From Bacteroidales bacterium (GTDB lineage: Bacteria > Bacteroidota > Bacteroidia > Bacteroidales > P3): a stretch of 51,814 nucleotides of DNA. Positions within the stretch are counted from its first letter, which is position 1. Every line of letters begins with the position of its first letter. Both the position numbers and the translations under genes were made by a program. Below are positions 1 to 7,897 of the stretch, in pieces. The notes under the pieces are model-generated. The model did no database searches, was not told where the DNA came from, and saw only the letters and a list, made by a program, of their open reading frames with translations. Where the stretch lies: the NCBI GenBank assembly GCA_017561155.1, contig JAFZDP010000007.1, positions 1 to 51,814 on the forward strand, read 5' to 3'.

Positions 1-221
1 AGTGCCTTTATTTCATATTATATGCTCATTAATTGTATTTTTATTTTCTATTTCATAATTTCAGTTTTTCAGTTATATACATCTATGTAATTTCAAAGAC
101 ATAGTATTAAAAATTATTTCATTTATACCTCCGCACGCTATAGAGGGTGTATGCTTGCCAACAATATTAAACCATCAAGATGTTTCTTACTCATTGTACA
201 TCAATTTTTCATCAGCCAAAT
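1..221. other. Window edge, no gene seen
   Basis: This AT-rich stretch lies downstream of the leftmost minus-strand gene. I see no convincing coding frame, RNA gene or strong terminator in it. Confidence 0.5.
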
Positions 222-698
222 TTACATACTATCCGAATCTCTTTCAGTCGAAATGGCAGTGGTGGTAGTTCCCGGTTTTTTTGGAGTGGCAGTACCTTTG
301 TATGTTCCGGTTTCGCTGTCAAATATTATTCTTACATTATAACCTTGTTCTTTCATACTAATAACCCACTCTTTCATTTCTTCTCTGTCGCGAGTTTTAA
401 AACTCTCCTTTTTTGCAGGTGCATATTCGGGATTGTTGTTTCCCTCTATATCTATGATATGCCCTTCTTCGGCAAGTATTATTAGGTAGTCGAAAATTTC
501 GTTATACTCTTCTTGCGAAACATATTTTTGATAATGTTCTTCGCCATCTACCCAATAATAGATAATAGATGTTTCTTGAGGCAAAGACTTTTGGCTCAAC
601 TATTGAGATGGTACCATCTCGCTTTCTTTTTGGCACGATGTTGCCATACCTACAAGCAGCAATGATAATGCCGCTACTGTTAATGTATTTTTTGTCAT
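222..698 (-). pseudogene. Lipoprotein gene interrupted by an in-frame TAG
   Basis: An ATG at 698 opens a frame that encodes a typical lipoprotein signal peptide: a Lys near the N-terminus, a hydrophobic core and a lipobox ending GMATSC, with Cys at residue 22. The frame reaches a TAG at 602-600 after 32 residues, then continues open in the same frame for 125 residues to a TAA at 222. The distal part is soluble, acidic and Ser/Thr-rich at its C-terminus. Without the TAG this would be one lipoprotein of about 158 residues. It is the last gene of the sigma-factor operon, 23 nt after the preceding gene. It may be a recent pseudogene, a sequencing error, or two products, since a TTG directly follows the TAG. 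General TAG recoding is unlikely because other genes here, such as ribD, end in TAG. I recognise no family. Confidence 0.6.
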
Positions 699-721
699 TT
701 CTTATTTATATATTTAGTTAT

Positions 722-1225
722 TTAATTTGCATATTCATTGTCCCATTCGTCAAATGCTTTGTCGAATACTGCACCGATTTCTTGTTTGGTTTGTGTGTGG
801 AATATTGTTATTGTTTGGTTTATATGCGATATGTATATATTGTTTTGGTTATGGGAGGCTGTGTCGGTAATAAAATCCGGCATATAGTATTCCATCACGC
901 ATGTTTCGAAAATATCGTTATTTTTTGCTATTTGGTCTTTCTCTTCTTCGGTCAACTCCGGTATTTTAAAGTCTTGTTGCAGTGCGTGCCACGCTTCGGT
1001 ATTGGTGGCATGCAGTATTGTGGCACTTATGGCAAGGGTATCGTTTATTTTAAATGCTTTCACAAAGGAAGCTTCCACCGCCGGTTTTTCGGCATAATGG
1101 TTATACACCTCTTGGTAGCAATCTTCTTTATGCGGCAATATATATGTGGAATATTTAACCAGTGCCACACCTGCCGCACACACCATCAACAGCACTACAA
1201 AACGTATTATGCGAAGTTTATACAT
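722..1225 (-). CDS. Small single-pass membrane protein, function unknown
   Basis: This 167-aa protein has a basic N-terminus and one hydrophobic segment at about residues 7-24. A soluble, probably periplasmic, domain follows, with several acidic and Asn-rich stretches and two Cys. Its start overlaps the end of the upstream gene by 19 nt, which suggests translational coupling in the sigma-factor operon. The gene order (sigma factor, then two membrane proteins, then a lipoprotein) hints at a role in sensing or restraining the sigma factor, but I see no known anti-sigma motif. The family is not recognised. Confidence 0.6.
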   Translation of the reverse strand: MYKLRIIRFVVLLMVCAAGVALVKYSTYILPHKEDCYQEVYNHYAEKPAVEASFVKAFKINDTLAISATILHATNTEAWHALQQDFKIPELTEEEKDQIAKNNDIFETCVMEYYMPDFITDTASHNQNNIYISHINQTITIFHTQTKQEIGAVFDKAFDEWDNEYAN

Positions 1226-1494
1226 TGTTCCAAAATATTATTTAGTTGTTCGCATACCACCATAGGCTTGTGTTCGTTGTGCCCTATCACATATTGGCAT
1301 TCCGCATTTGGCAAAAAATGATACTCCAAGCCCATCACTGCCAATATCACAATGGTTTTCAGTGCTACCACCATTCGTTTAAACTGTTTGTCCCATACTA
1401 TGCAACGGTTTTGCAGCTCTTGCACCATTTCTTGCACTTGGGCATTTACTTCGGGGTTGCCGATGCAACTGCTGTATTTATCTGTATCTTTCAT
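1207..1494 (-). CDS. Small membrane protein next to ECF sigma factor, possible anti-sigma
   Basis: This 95-aa protein has a hydrophilic N-terminal segment of about 40 residues, then one transmembrane helix at about residues 41-60, and a short tail with two Cys. It starts 8 nt after the sigma-factor stop codon and overlaps the next gene. The size, topology and position fit a small membrane-anchored regulator of the adjacent sigma factor. There is no zinc-binding HxxxCxxC motif and no FecR similarity that I can see, so the anti-sigma role rests on context alone. Confidence 0.55.
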   Translation of the reverse strand: MKDTDKYSSCIGNPEVNAQVQEMVQELQNRCIVWDKQFKRMVVALKTIVILAVMGLEYHFLPNAECQYVIGHNEHKPMVVCEQLNNILEQCINFA

Positions 1495-1502
1495 TGTTTG
1501 GT

Positions 1503-2009
1503 TTATTTGTTGTATAATTTATTGTATATGTTTTTCATTTTTTCTATTATTCTTGTTTTTTGTTTGCGTATAGCTGTGGGTGTTTTTCCCAATACCATTG
1601 CTATCTCGTCAAGTGTAAATCCTTGCAAATACAAATCCAGCAAGTCGCGGTCTTTTGTCGGCATCAGCTTCCTAAGTTCTGCCACAATGCTTTCTTCGTT
1701 CTGCTCGTATGTGCCCATGGGCAAATCCATATTCTTTTTTGCTTTTACTTCCAATTTATTTTTTCTGTAATGCATAATTATCATGTTGCGTGTCACCCCA
1801 CACACCAAAGATTTCTCGTTATTCCTAAAAACGTCCAGCGCACTATTCTCCAATATCTTCCAAATGGTATAAGATATATCCTGAACAATGTCTTTGTCAG
1901 TTTTGTATGGGGTATCCACATTGGCTCGTTTACTTTTCAGCCAAATGTATTTGCCATATCTTTCGAGCAACTCGTTATAATATTCCAACTTTTCATTTAG
2001 TTGTTGCAT
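1503..2009 (-). CDS. ECF-type RNA polymerase sigma factor
   Basis: This 168-aa protein has the two-domain layout of an ECF sigma factor. A region-2-like segment at about residues 35-90 includes DKDIVQDISYTIW and the stretch through NMIIMHYRKN. A region-4 helix-turn-helix follows at about residues 115-165 (TLDEIAMVLGKTPTAIRKQKTR). It would direct RNA polymerase to a small stress or surface regulon. It is the first gene of a four-gene minus-strand operon, with two small membrane proteins and a broken lipoprotein gene after it. No clear TAnnTTTG promoter is visible upstream, which would fit self-activation from its own promoter class. The family call is firm; the regulon is unknown. Confidence 0.85.
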   Translation of the reverse strand: MQQLNEKLEYYNELLERYGKYIWLKSKRANVDTPYKTDKDIVQDISYTIWKILENSALDVFRNNEKSLVCGVTRNMIIMHYRKNKLEVKAKKNMDLPMGTYEQNEESIVAELRKLMPTKDRDLLDLYLQGFTLDEIAMVLGKTPTAIRKQKTRIIEKMKNIYNKLYNK

Positions 2010-2164
2010 AGTTTATGTCGCCTTACTATTTTTTTTCGAAACACTACCTTCATTCAAAATAAAAACCATTATATGTAATATATATAGCTTGGGAAAGCAA
2101 AAATGTGACATTGGTATGTTTTTTTTAACATTTTTCTTTGTTTTGCAATATGTTTTACGGCATA

Positions 2165-2201
2165 AAAAAAGCAACTTCTCTTTTTTGAAAAGTTGCTTTT
2201 T
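2165..2201 (-). terminator. Rho-independent terminator of tnaA
   Basis: Perfect arms AAAAAGCAACTT and AAGTTGCTTTTT flank a short loop and end in a T-run on the minus strand, about 25 nt after the tnaA stop. Confidence 0.8.
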
Positions 2202-2226
2202 ATAAATATAGTTGCCTATATAAAAA

Positions 2227-3603
2227 CTATTTAATTTCTTCCAATTGAACAGTAAAGTGACGTAATAGAGGAGCTTCCCAAGTGATACGATAACCGTGTT
2301 TGATTTCGTTGCGACGGTCGAAAACGTTCTTAAGAGCCACAGCGATAACGTCCATGTGGTTGTTAGTGTAAGTACGACGAGCTATGCACAAACGAAGAAG
2401 GTCAAGACCACCAAAACGGTTTTCGCGAGTTACAGGGTCGCGGTCGGCAAGAATGTAACCGATTTCGCATCCACGAACACCGGCTTCTTTGTAAAGTTCG
2501 ATAGCCAAAGTTTGAGCAGGGAACTCTTCTTTAGGAACGTTAGTAAGCACCAACGAAGCATCGATAAACAAAGCATGTCCACCTACAGGGCGTTGGTAAG
2601 GAATACCAAATTCGTCTAAGCGAGCAGCCAAGTATTGAACTTGTTTGATACGAGTTTCAACAGTTTCAAGTTCAGTGTTTTCGTCAAGACCTACAGCAAG
2701 AGCGTCCATATCGCGGCCGTTCATACCACCATAAGTAAGGAAACCTTCGTAACGGATACAGAAACCTTTAGCACCTTCGTACCATTCTTCGTGTTTAGTA
2801 GCTATAAAACCACCCATGTTTACTAAACCGTCTTTTTTCGACGACATAGTCATACCATCGGCCAAAGAGAACATTTCGCGGCAGATTTCTTTTATGGTTT
2901 TGTCGCCATAACCTTCTTCGCGAGTTCTTATGAAGTAAGCGTTTTCAACAAAACGAGCAGAGTCGAAAACAACGCGTTTGCCATATTTGTCAGCCAAAGC
3001 ACGAACACCACGTAGGTTTTCCATAGATACAGGTTGACCACCGGCAGTGTTGTTGGTGATAGTCATAATGATGAAAGGAACTTTATCACCTTTTTCGATA
3101 AGAACTTGTTCCAATTTTTTCAAATCAACGTTACCTTTGAAAGGCAATTCAAGTTGAGTGTTTTTAGCTTCGTCGATAGTGCAGTCTACTGCAAAAGCTT
3201 GACGGCCTTCGATATGACCTTTAGTAGTATCGAAGTGAGAGTTACCTGGAACATAGTCACCTTCTTTTACAAGATAGCTGAACAATACGTTTTCGGCAGC
3301 ACGTCCTTGGTGAGTAGGTATAACCCATTCAAAACCTGTAAGGCGAGTGATAGTTTCTTTCAAGTGGAAGAAAGAAGAAGCACCGGCATAGCTTTCGTCA
3401 CCGGTCATCATAGCAGCCCATTGACGGTCGCTCATAGCACCTGTACCCGAATCGGTAATACAATCGATATAAACTTGACTAGATTTTAAACCAAATAAGT
3501 TGTAGTGAGCATCTTTAATCCATTTTTCACGTTCTTCGCGAGTAGATTTGCGCAAAGGCTCAACCATTTTAATTTTGTAAGATTCTGCAAATGGTAATTC
3601 CAT
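2227..3603 (-). CDS. tnaA: Tryptophanase (L-tryptophan indole-lyase)
   Basis: This 458-aa PLP enzyme cleaves L-tryptophan to indole, pyruvate and ammonia. It matches the tryptophanase/tyrosine phenol-lyase family end to end: IDCITDSGTGAM at 46-57, PTHQGRAAEN at 96-105, ITNNTAGGQPVS, DSARFVENAYF, and MSSKKD with PLP lysine K257. Two positions separate the two enzymes. At the TPL Thr124 position this protein has Asp (FDTTKGH, D125). The TPL Arg381 region reads CEIGY instead of MERG. Both favour tryptophanase. The gene is monocistronic, with a terminator behind it and a long leader of about 240 nt that contains a candidate leader peptide. Tyrosine phenol-lyase is the main alternative. Confidence 0.88.
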   Translation of the reverse strand: MELPFAESYKIKMVEPLRKSTREEREKWIKDAHYNLFGLKSSQVYIDCITDSGTGAMSDRQWAAMMTGDESYAGASSFFHLKETITRLTGFEWVIPTHQGRAAENVLFSYLVKEGDYVPGNSHFDTTKGHIEGRQAFAVDCTIDEAKNTQLELPFKGNVDLKKLEQVLIEKGDKVPFIIMTITNNTAGGQPVSMENLRGVRALADKYGKRVVFDSARFVENAYFIRTREEGYGDKTIKEICREMFSLADGMTMSSKKDGLVNMGGFIATKHEEWYEGAKGFCIRYEGFLTYGGMNGRDMDALAVGLDENTELETVETRIKQVQYLAARLDEFGIPYQRPVGGHALFIDASLVLTNVPKEEFPAQTLAIELYKEAGVRGCEIGYILADRDPVTRENRFGGLDLLRLCIARRTYTNNHMDVIAVALKNVFDRRNEIKHGYRITWEAPLLRHFTVQLEEIK

Positions 3604-3734
3604 AATCTATTTATTTTATTGTTATTTATTAATATTACTTATATATATTTATCGTTTTCTTATTCTATGATTATTGAACAAAAAAGAACGAATATTTCAA
3701 ATAAAATTTGTAGTAAACTATACTATAAAAGAGC

Positions 3735-3778
3735 ACGAGTTTGTTGGTTACAAACCCGTTATATTGCAATAAACTCGT
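3735..3778 (-). promoter_or_regulatory. Candidate attenuator hairpins in the tnaA leader
   Basis: Perfect arms ACGAGTTT (3778-3771 in transcript order) and AAACTCGT (3742-3735) enclose a second hairpin, GTTTGT with ACAAAC. The two share bases and so are partly exclusive. The 5' arm lies inside the last codons of the leader peptide, so a ribosome there would block the long stem. A further 7-nt complement links the leader-peptide start (AAGAGCA) with a downstream TGCTCTT. The architecture is seen in the sequence; its role as a switch is inferred. Confidence 0.45.
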
Positions 3779-3839
3779 CTCTATTCTTTATATTTAGAAA
3801 CGTTCTACAGAGGGTTATATTTATTATTATGCTCTTCAT
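3759..3839 (-). CDS. Candidate tnaA leader peptide (26 aa)
   Basis: A 26-codon frame starts with ATG at 3839, only about 5 nt after the predicted transcription start, and ends in TAA at 3759, 155 nt before tnaA. The peptide starts MKSIII and contains RTFLNIKNRDEF. E. coli TnaC (24 aa) has KWFNIDNK at a comparable place. The shared NI-x-N core is suggestive, but this peptide has no Trp, with Phe at the aligned position, and no C-terminal Pro. It is therefore either a divergent regulatory leader or a chance ORF. Confidence 0.4.
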   Translation of the reverse strand: MKSIIINITLCRTFLNIKNRDEFIAI

Positions 3840-3848
3840 TTTCGACTG

Positions 3849-3880
3849 CAAAGATAGTGCTTTTTCCTGATATGACCAAA
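3849..3880 (-). promoter_or_regulatory. tnaA promoter
   Basis: The minus strand reads TTTG (3880-3877), a 20-nt spacer, then TATCTTTG (3856-3849), a full match to the Bacteroidetes consensus. Transcription should start near 3844. Confidence 0.75.
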
Positions 3881-3930
3881 TTTTTTTATGTTTTTGTCTT
3901 TTTTTTCTATCAGATTTCCAAATAAATTTG

Positions 3931-3938
3931 TACCTTTG
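3931..3938 (+). promoter_or_regulatory. ribD promoter -7 element
   Basis: TACCTTTG matches the Bacteroidetes -7 element exactly and lies just 7 nt before the first ATG of ribD, so the mRNA should be almost leaderless. No clear TTTG sits at the -33 position. Confidence 0.6.
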
Positions 3939-3945
3939 CACAACG

Positions 3946-5004
3946 ATGATGAACGATGAATTTTATATGCAACGCTGTTTTGCACTGGCAGAAAATGGAA
4001 TACAATATGCTGCCCCCAATCCTATGGTGGGTTGTGTTGTCGTGAAAAACAACGAAATAATATCCGAAGGTTTCCACCAATGCTGTGGACAAAACCATGC
4101 CGAAAGAAATGCTATTCTTAGAATTTCAAACAAATCGGTATTGGAGGGAAGTACACTATATGTAAACTTAGAACCTTGTTCACACTACGGAAAAACACCC
4201 CCTTGTGCCGACCTTATAGCCGAATATCCATTCGAAAGAGTGGTAGTTTGCAACCTTGACCCAAACCCTTTGGTGGCAGGACGAGGAATAAAAAAGATCG
4301 AAGACGCCGGCATATCTGTAACAACAGGGGTATTAGAACAAGAAGGACGTTTCCTAAACCGTCGCTTTTTTACCTATATGGAACAACAACGCCCATACAT
4401 AATACTTAAGTGGGCACAAACCAGAGACGGATTTATGGATATAGACCGTACCGACAACACCCAGAAATCTTACTGGATAACCAACCCAAAACTAAAATGC
4501 GAAGTACATAAATGGCGTACCGAAGAAGCCGCAATAATGGTAGGAACACAAACTGTAATAAACGACAATCCTATGCTGACTACCAGATTGTGGAGCGGCA
4601 ACAATCCCATTAGGATAAGTATAGACCGCAGCGGAAGAATACCTGCAACTGCCAATATCCTAGACAAATCGACACCAACGATAATATACACCGAAAACAA
4701 AAACTTGCAAAGCTCGAACAATCTACAATATGTTTTGATAAACTTTGACAATATGCTGAACGAAATACTTACCGACCTTTGGAACAGAAAAATCCAATCG
4801 GTGATAGTTGAAGGGGGCTTGCAACTACTAAATACCTTTATACAACAAGGACTATGGGACGAAGCAAGAGTATTAATTGGCAACAAAATGTTTGGCAAAG
4901 GACTTAAAGCGCCAAATTTTCCATTCGTACCAAACAGCGTAAAACAGATAGACGACGACTTTATTTGTTCATACTTTGCAATTAATATTCAAAAAAAATA
5001 TTAG
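3946..5004 (+). CDS. ribD: Bifunctional pyrimidine deaminase/reductase RibD
   Basis: RibD performs two consecutive cytosolic steps of riboflavin synthesis: deamination of the diaminopyrimidine and NADPH-dependent reduction of the ribose side chain. The N-terminal cytidine-deaminase domain has the zinc motifs HAE (H51, E53) and PCSHYGKTPPC (C78, C87). The reductase domain begins near residue 145 and includes the region around KWAQTRDGFMD and VEGGLQLLN. A TTG at 3928 would also be in frame, but it lies upstream of the promoter element. ATG 3946 or 3949 is therefore the likely start, giving 352 aa, near the usual length. The gene stands alone and diverges from tnaA. Confidence 0.9.
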   Translation: MMNDEFYMQRCFALAENGIQYAAPNPMVGCVVVKNNEIISEGFHQCCGQNHAERNAILRISNKSVLEGSTLYVNLEPCSHYGKTPPCADLIAEYPFERVVVCNLDPNPLVAGRGIKKIEDAGISVTTGVLEQEGRFLNRRFFTYMEQQRPYIILKWAQTRDGFMDIDRTDNTQKSYWITNPKLKCEVHKWRTEEAAIMVGTQTVINDNPMLTTRLWSGNNPIRISIDRSGRIPATANILDKSTPTIIYTENKNLQSSNNLQYVLINFDNMLNEILTDLWNRKIQSVIVEGGLQLLNTFIQQGLWDEARVLIGNKMFGKGLKAPNFPFVPNSVKQIDDDFICSYFAINIQKKY

Positions 5005-5042
5005 TATAAATGTAATATTTTTGATATTTCTGATACTAATAT
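4998..5042 (+). terminator. AT-only inverted repeat after ribD
   Basis: Perfect 10-bp arms ATATTAGTAT and ATACTAATAT with a 25-nt loop overlap the ribD stop. The stem is AT-only and lacks a good T-run, so it is a weak terminator or a protein-binding site. Confidence 0.3.
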
Positions 5043-5102
5043 AAAAAATATGACAATTTACAGAATAAAATATTAATGTAATAAAATAAAAATAAATTTA
5101 TC

Positions 5103-7670
5103 ATGCACAAAAGTAACGTTACACAACTGCTAAAACAATGTTTATTAGCAGTTATCTTATTGACAAATGTAATGGTAATAGCTCAACCCGGTGGTGGCCC
5201 ACCTCCGGGAAGACCGCCAAGAGGATTCAAACCACCTACAGGTGCAAAACCTCCATTTGACATGAATAACCCTAACCAACAACAAAAAAAGAAAACCGAC
5301 GTAGCCACATTTACCGTTTCAGGTGTATTGGAAAAAGATGGCTCGACTGAAAAATTGATGTATGCCAATGTAGGTGTGTTGAACAAACTAGACAGTACAT
5401 TTGTACGCGGAGCATCGACCGACGAAAAAGGTAAGTTTGTAATTACCGGTGTTCCTTCGGGTGAATACTTTTTGAGAGTATCTAGTTTGGGATTTCAAAA
5501 CACATTCCATATAATAAAAGTTCCAAACGGAAACATCGACCTAGGTGTGATAAAAATAAAAGAAGGTGCTACTACTCTTGATGCTGTAGTTATAAAAGAA
5601 AAGAAACCTATGTATGCGGCAGATGGTGAAAAAACAATGTACAACGTATCGGAAGACCCAAGCATACAAAGTGGTACTACCGCTGATGCTCTTCAGAATG
5701 CACCCGGTGTAGAAGTAGACATAGAAGGTAATGTAACCCTTCGTGGTGTGAGCAGTGTAGAAATATGGATAAACGACAAACCTTCTCGCCTAAACGAAGA
5801 GAACCTAAAAACCTACATACAACAACTACCTGCCAATGCCCTTGAACGCATCGAAGTAATAACCAACCCTTCGGCAAGATATGGCAGCAAAACAGATGGT
5901 GGCGTTATCAATATTGTAACCACTGCACATATAAAACACAACAGCTTTACAAGCTTTGGTGTGCGTGGTGCTTCGCAACCTAATGTATCGCCATGGATAT
6001 CGTATATGTGGGCAAACGAGAAATTCTCGTTCAACGTATATGCAGGCCTACGCTATTCTAAACGCGAAAGCGAAAACAATGGTTCGTCTACATCGTTCGA
6101 TATGACTACTATGGATACTGCAAGCTACCAAGAATATACTTCGGAAAGTTTAAACAAATCGCTTTCGGGAAATATATTCCTTAACGCTTCTTACAATATC
6201 GACTCGATGAATACAATATCTTTCTGGGGAGGATTTAACCGCTTTGGAAACAATACCGAATCGTTCGAAAATCGTATGCGTCAAGAAAGAGGTTTCGAAT
6301 ACGAGTATACTACCGAAAACAACTCGAAAAGCAATAATACTTTCGGACATTATGGTTTGAACTACGAACACAAATTCAACAACGAAGGACATAGAATTAT
6401 GGCCGACTTTTCGGGAAATATCTCGTCGAACAATTCGAACTCTATGTTTATACGCAACTATTTGGATACTACATTTAGTGCTTTAAACTTGAACCAAGAC
6501 AAAAACAACAATGGTTTTTCTAATACTGTCGGTCTTGATGTAGACTATTCTTACCCTTATTCTGAAAATGGAGAAATAGAAGCAGGTATCAGCACTTTGT
6601 ACAGCACAGACAATAGTTTGTACAGCACAGATACATTGGTATGGGGCACAGACGAGAGAAAATTAGACTCGTTGCGTTTTAAAGATGCCGAAAGCATATC
6701 CAAAGAATTTGGTGCATACTTTACACTACGTCATCAGTTTGGCAACTTTACTGCAAAAGCAGGACTACGAGCAGAATATCAAGTGATGGACTATATGATA
6801 CTAAACAAACCCGAAGACAATGTAACAGGCTTGTCGTATTTCAACCTAAATCCATCGTTACACTTGTCGTATCGTACACAATCGATGCATAACTTCTCGT
6901 TGAGCTACACACGCAGAATAAGCAACCCAAGCCCGGGACAACTTACAACCTTTATCACCTACAACGAAGACAGCTACAGCAAAGGTAATCCACTTTTGGA
7001 AGCAGCATATACAAACTCGTTTGAAGGAGGTTGGACAAAATTCTTCGAAAACTTTGGTTCGGTAGGCGTATCGGCTTATCATCGCAACATTACCAACCAA
7101 GTAAACACCCTTACAACAGCTGTATATAGCGATATATTTGGCAGATATGTAAACTATAGTATGCCTGTAAACTTAGGTTCGTCGCATAGTACAGGTACCG
7201 AATTCAGAGTAACTTATCGTCCTGCAGCATTTGTAAACGTACGTTTCTATGCCAATATGTACGATTCGTACTACGAATATTTGGAAGGCGATGTGCTAAA
7301 ATCGAACGAATCGTTTAGCTATAGCTTCAACTTGAATGTTAATGCTAAGCTATGGAACAAGTTCAATGTTTACGCTTCGGGACGCTACCGTTCTCCGACC
7401 CAAAGCTTGTATGCCGAAAACAAAGCTACTTACAACTTCGACTGTGGTGTGCGCGCCGATTTCTTCAAAAGAAAACTATCTATACACATAAGCGTATGGG
7501 ATTTGTTCAATTGGAACAAACAAGAAAACATAATAAACAACCCATACTACACATCGTACAACTCGAACAAGGTAGTAAACAGCCGCTCGATAAGTGCCGG
7601 TTTGACATTCCGTTTTGGAAAAATGGAGTTGGAAAATCGTGCTAAAACAGGCGAAATGTCTGAGATGTAA
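5103..7670 (+). CDS. TonB-dependent outer-membrane receptor (OMP_b-brl_3 type)
   Basis: This 855-aa outer-membrane protein carries an N-terminal signal peptide (about residues 1-27). A strikingly Pro/Gly-rich segment with GGGPPPGRPPRG follows (28-65). Next comes a carboxypeptidase-regulatory-like beta domain (about 66-155, ending SLGFQNTFHIIKV), then a TonB plug domain (about 160-255: ALQNAPGVEVDIEGNVTLRG, LERIEVITNPSARYG). The rest is a long beta-barrel rich in aromatic and Asn residues. It lacks a SusC-type signature and has no SusD partner, so glycan uptake is not supported. Family members import or signal with metals, peptides or unknown ligands; the substrate cannot be read here. The gene is monocistronic, with a strong terminator after it. 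Confidence 0.85.
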   Translation: MHKSNVTQLLKQCLLAVILLTNVMVIAQPGGGPPPGRPPRGFKPPTGAKPPFDMNNPNQQQKKKTDVATFTVSGVLEKDGSTEKLMYANVGVLNKLDSTFVRGASTDEKGKFVITGVPSGEYFLRVSSLGFQNTFHIIKVPNGNIDLGVIKIKEGATTLDAVVIKEKKPMYAADGEKTMYNVSEDPSIQSGTTADALQNAPGVEVDIEGNVTLRGVSSVEIWINDKPSRLNEENLKTYIQQLPANALERIEVITNPSARYGSKTDGGVINIVTTAHIKHNSFTSFGVRGASQPNVSPWISYMWANEKFSFNVYAGLRYSKRESENNGSSTSFDMTTMDTASYQEYTSESLNKSLSGNIFLNASYNIDSMNTISFWGGFNRFGNNTESFENRMRQERGFEYEYTTENNSKSNNTFGHYGLNYEHKFNNEGHRIMADFSGNISSNNSNSMFIRNYLDTTFSALNLNQDKNNNGFSNTVGLDVDYSYPYSENGEIEAGISTLYSTDNSLYSTDTLVWGTDERKLDSLRFKDAESISKEFGAYFTLRHQFGNFTAKAGLRAEYQVMDYMILNKPEDNVTGLSYFNLNPSLHLSYRTQSMHNFSLSYTRRISNPSPGQLTTFITYNEDSYSKGNPLLEAAYTNSFEGGWTKFFENFGSVGVSAYHRNITNQVNTLTTAVYSDIFGRYVNYSMPVNLGSSHSTGTEFRVTYRPAAFVNVRFYANMYDSYYEYLEGDVLKSNESFSYSFNLNVNAKLWNKFNVYASGRYRSPTQSLYAENKATYNFDCGVRADFFKRKLSIHISVWDLFNWNKQENIINNPYYTSYNSNKVVNSRSISAGLTFRFGKMELENRAKTGEMSEM

Positions 7671-7695
7671 TAGCAAAAAACAGACTCAACATAGT

Positions 7696-7725
7696 AAAAG
7701 TTCACAGAATTTTCTGTGAACTTTT
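7696..7725 (+). terminator. Rho-independent terminator
   Basis: Perfect 14-bp arms AAAAGTTCACAGAA and TTCTGTGAACTTTT with a 2-nt loop and a following T-run end the receptor transcript. Confidence 0.85.
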
Positions 7726-7836
7726 TTTTGTTTATACAGCCATACCTACACCTTCCAAACCCAATATCCAAGCCATCTCTCTACATTTGAACACATAAGC
7801 AACCCTCTCACATCAAAAATACATTTATACATTTTA

Positions 7837-7868
7837 TTTGCATATATCGATATTTATACATAACTTTG
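7837..7868 (+). promoter_or_regulatory. Promoter of the 7.9 kb secreted-protein operon
   Basis: TTTG (7837-7840), a 20-nt spacer and TAACTTTG (7861-7868) match the Bacteroidetes consensus fully. This rules out the in-frame ATG at 7838 and sets the gene start at 7898. Confidence 0.75.
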
Positions 7869-7897
7869 CAGCACGAAATATTAATAATTCTAACATC

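Noticed and set aside
569-1321. Long plus-strand frame of 250 codons
   Set aside because: It lies opposite two genes with good operon context and is rich in Cys, Phe and Tyr like a shadow frame.
3034-3489. Plus-strand frame opposite tnaA
   Set aside because: tnaA is unmistakable on the minus strand; this frame is an antisense shadow.
2227-3603. Tyrosine phenol-lyase
   Set aside because: Asp replaces the TPL Thr124 and the TPL Arg381 region reads CEIGY, both as in tryptophanase.
5103-7670. SusC-type polysaccharide receptor
   Set aside because: It is shorter than SusC proteins and has no SusD partner; the barrel fits the OMP_b-brl_3 family.
7838-7897. Upstream start of the 7.9 kb T9SS protein
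   Set aside because: The consensus promoter lies at 7837-7868, so the first usable ATG is 7898, which also begins a proper signal peptide.
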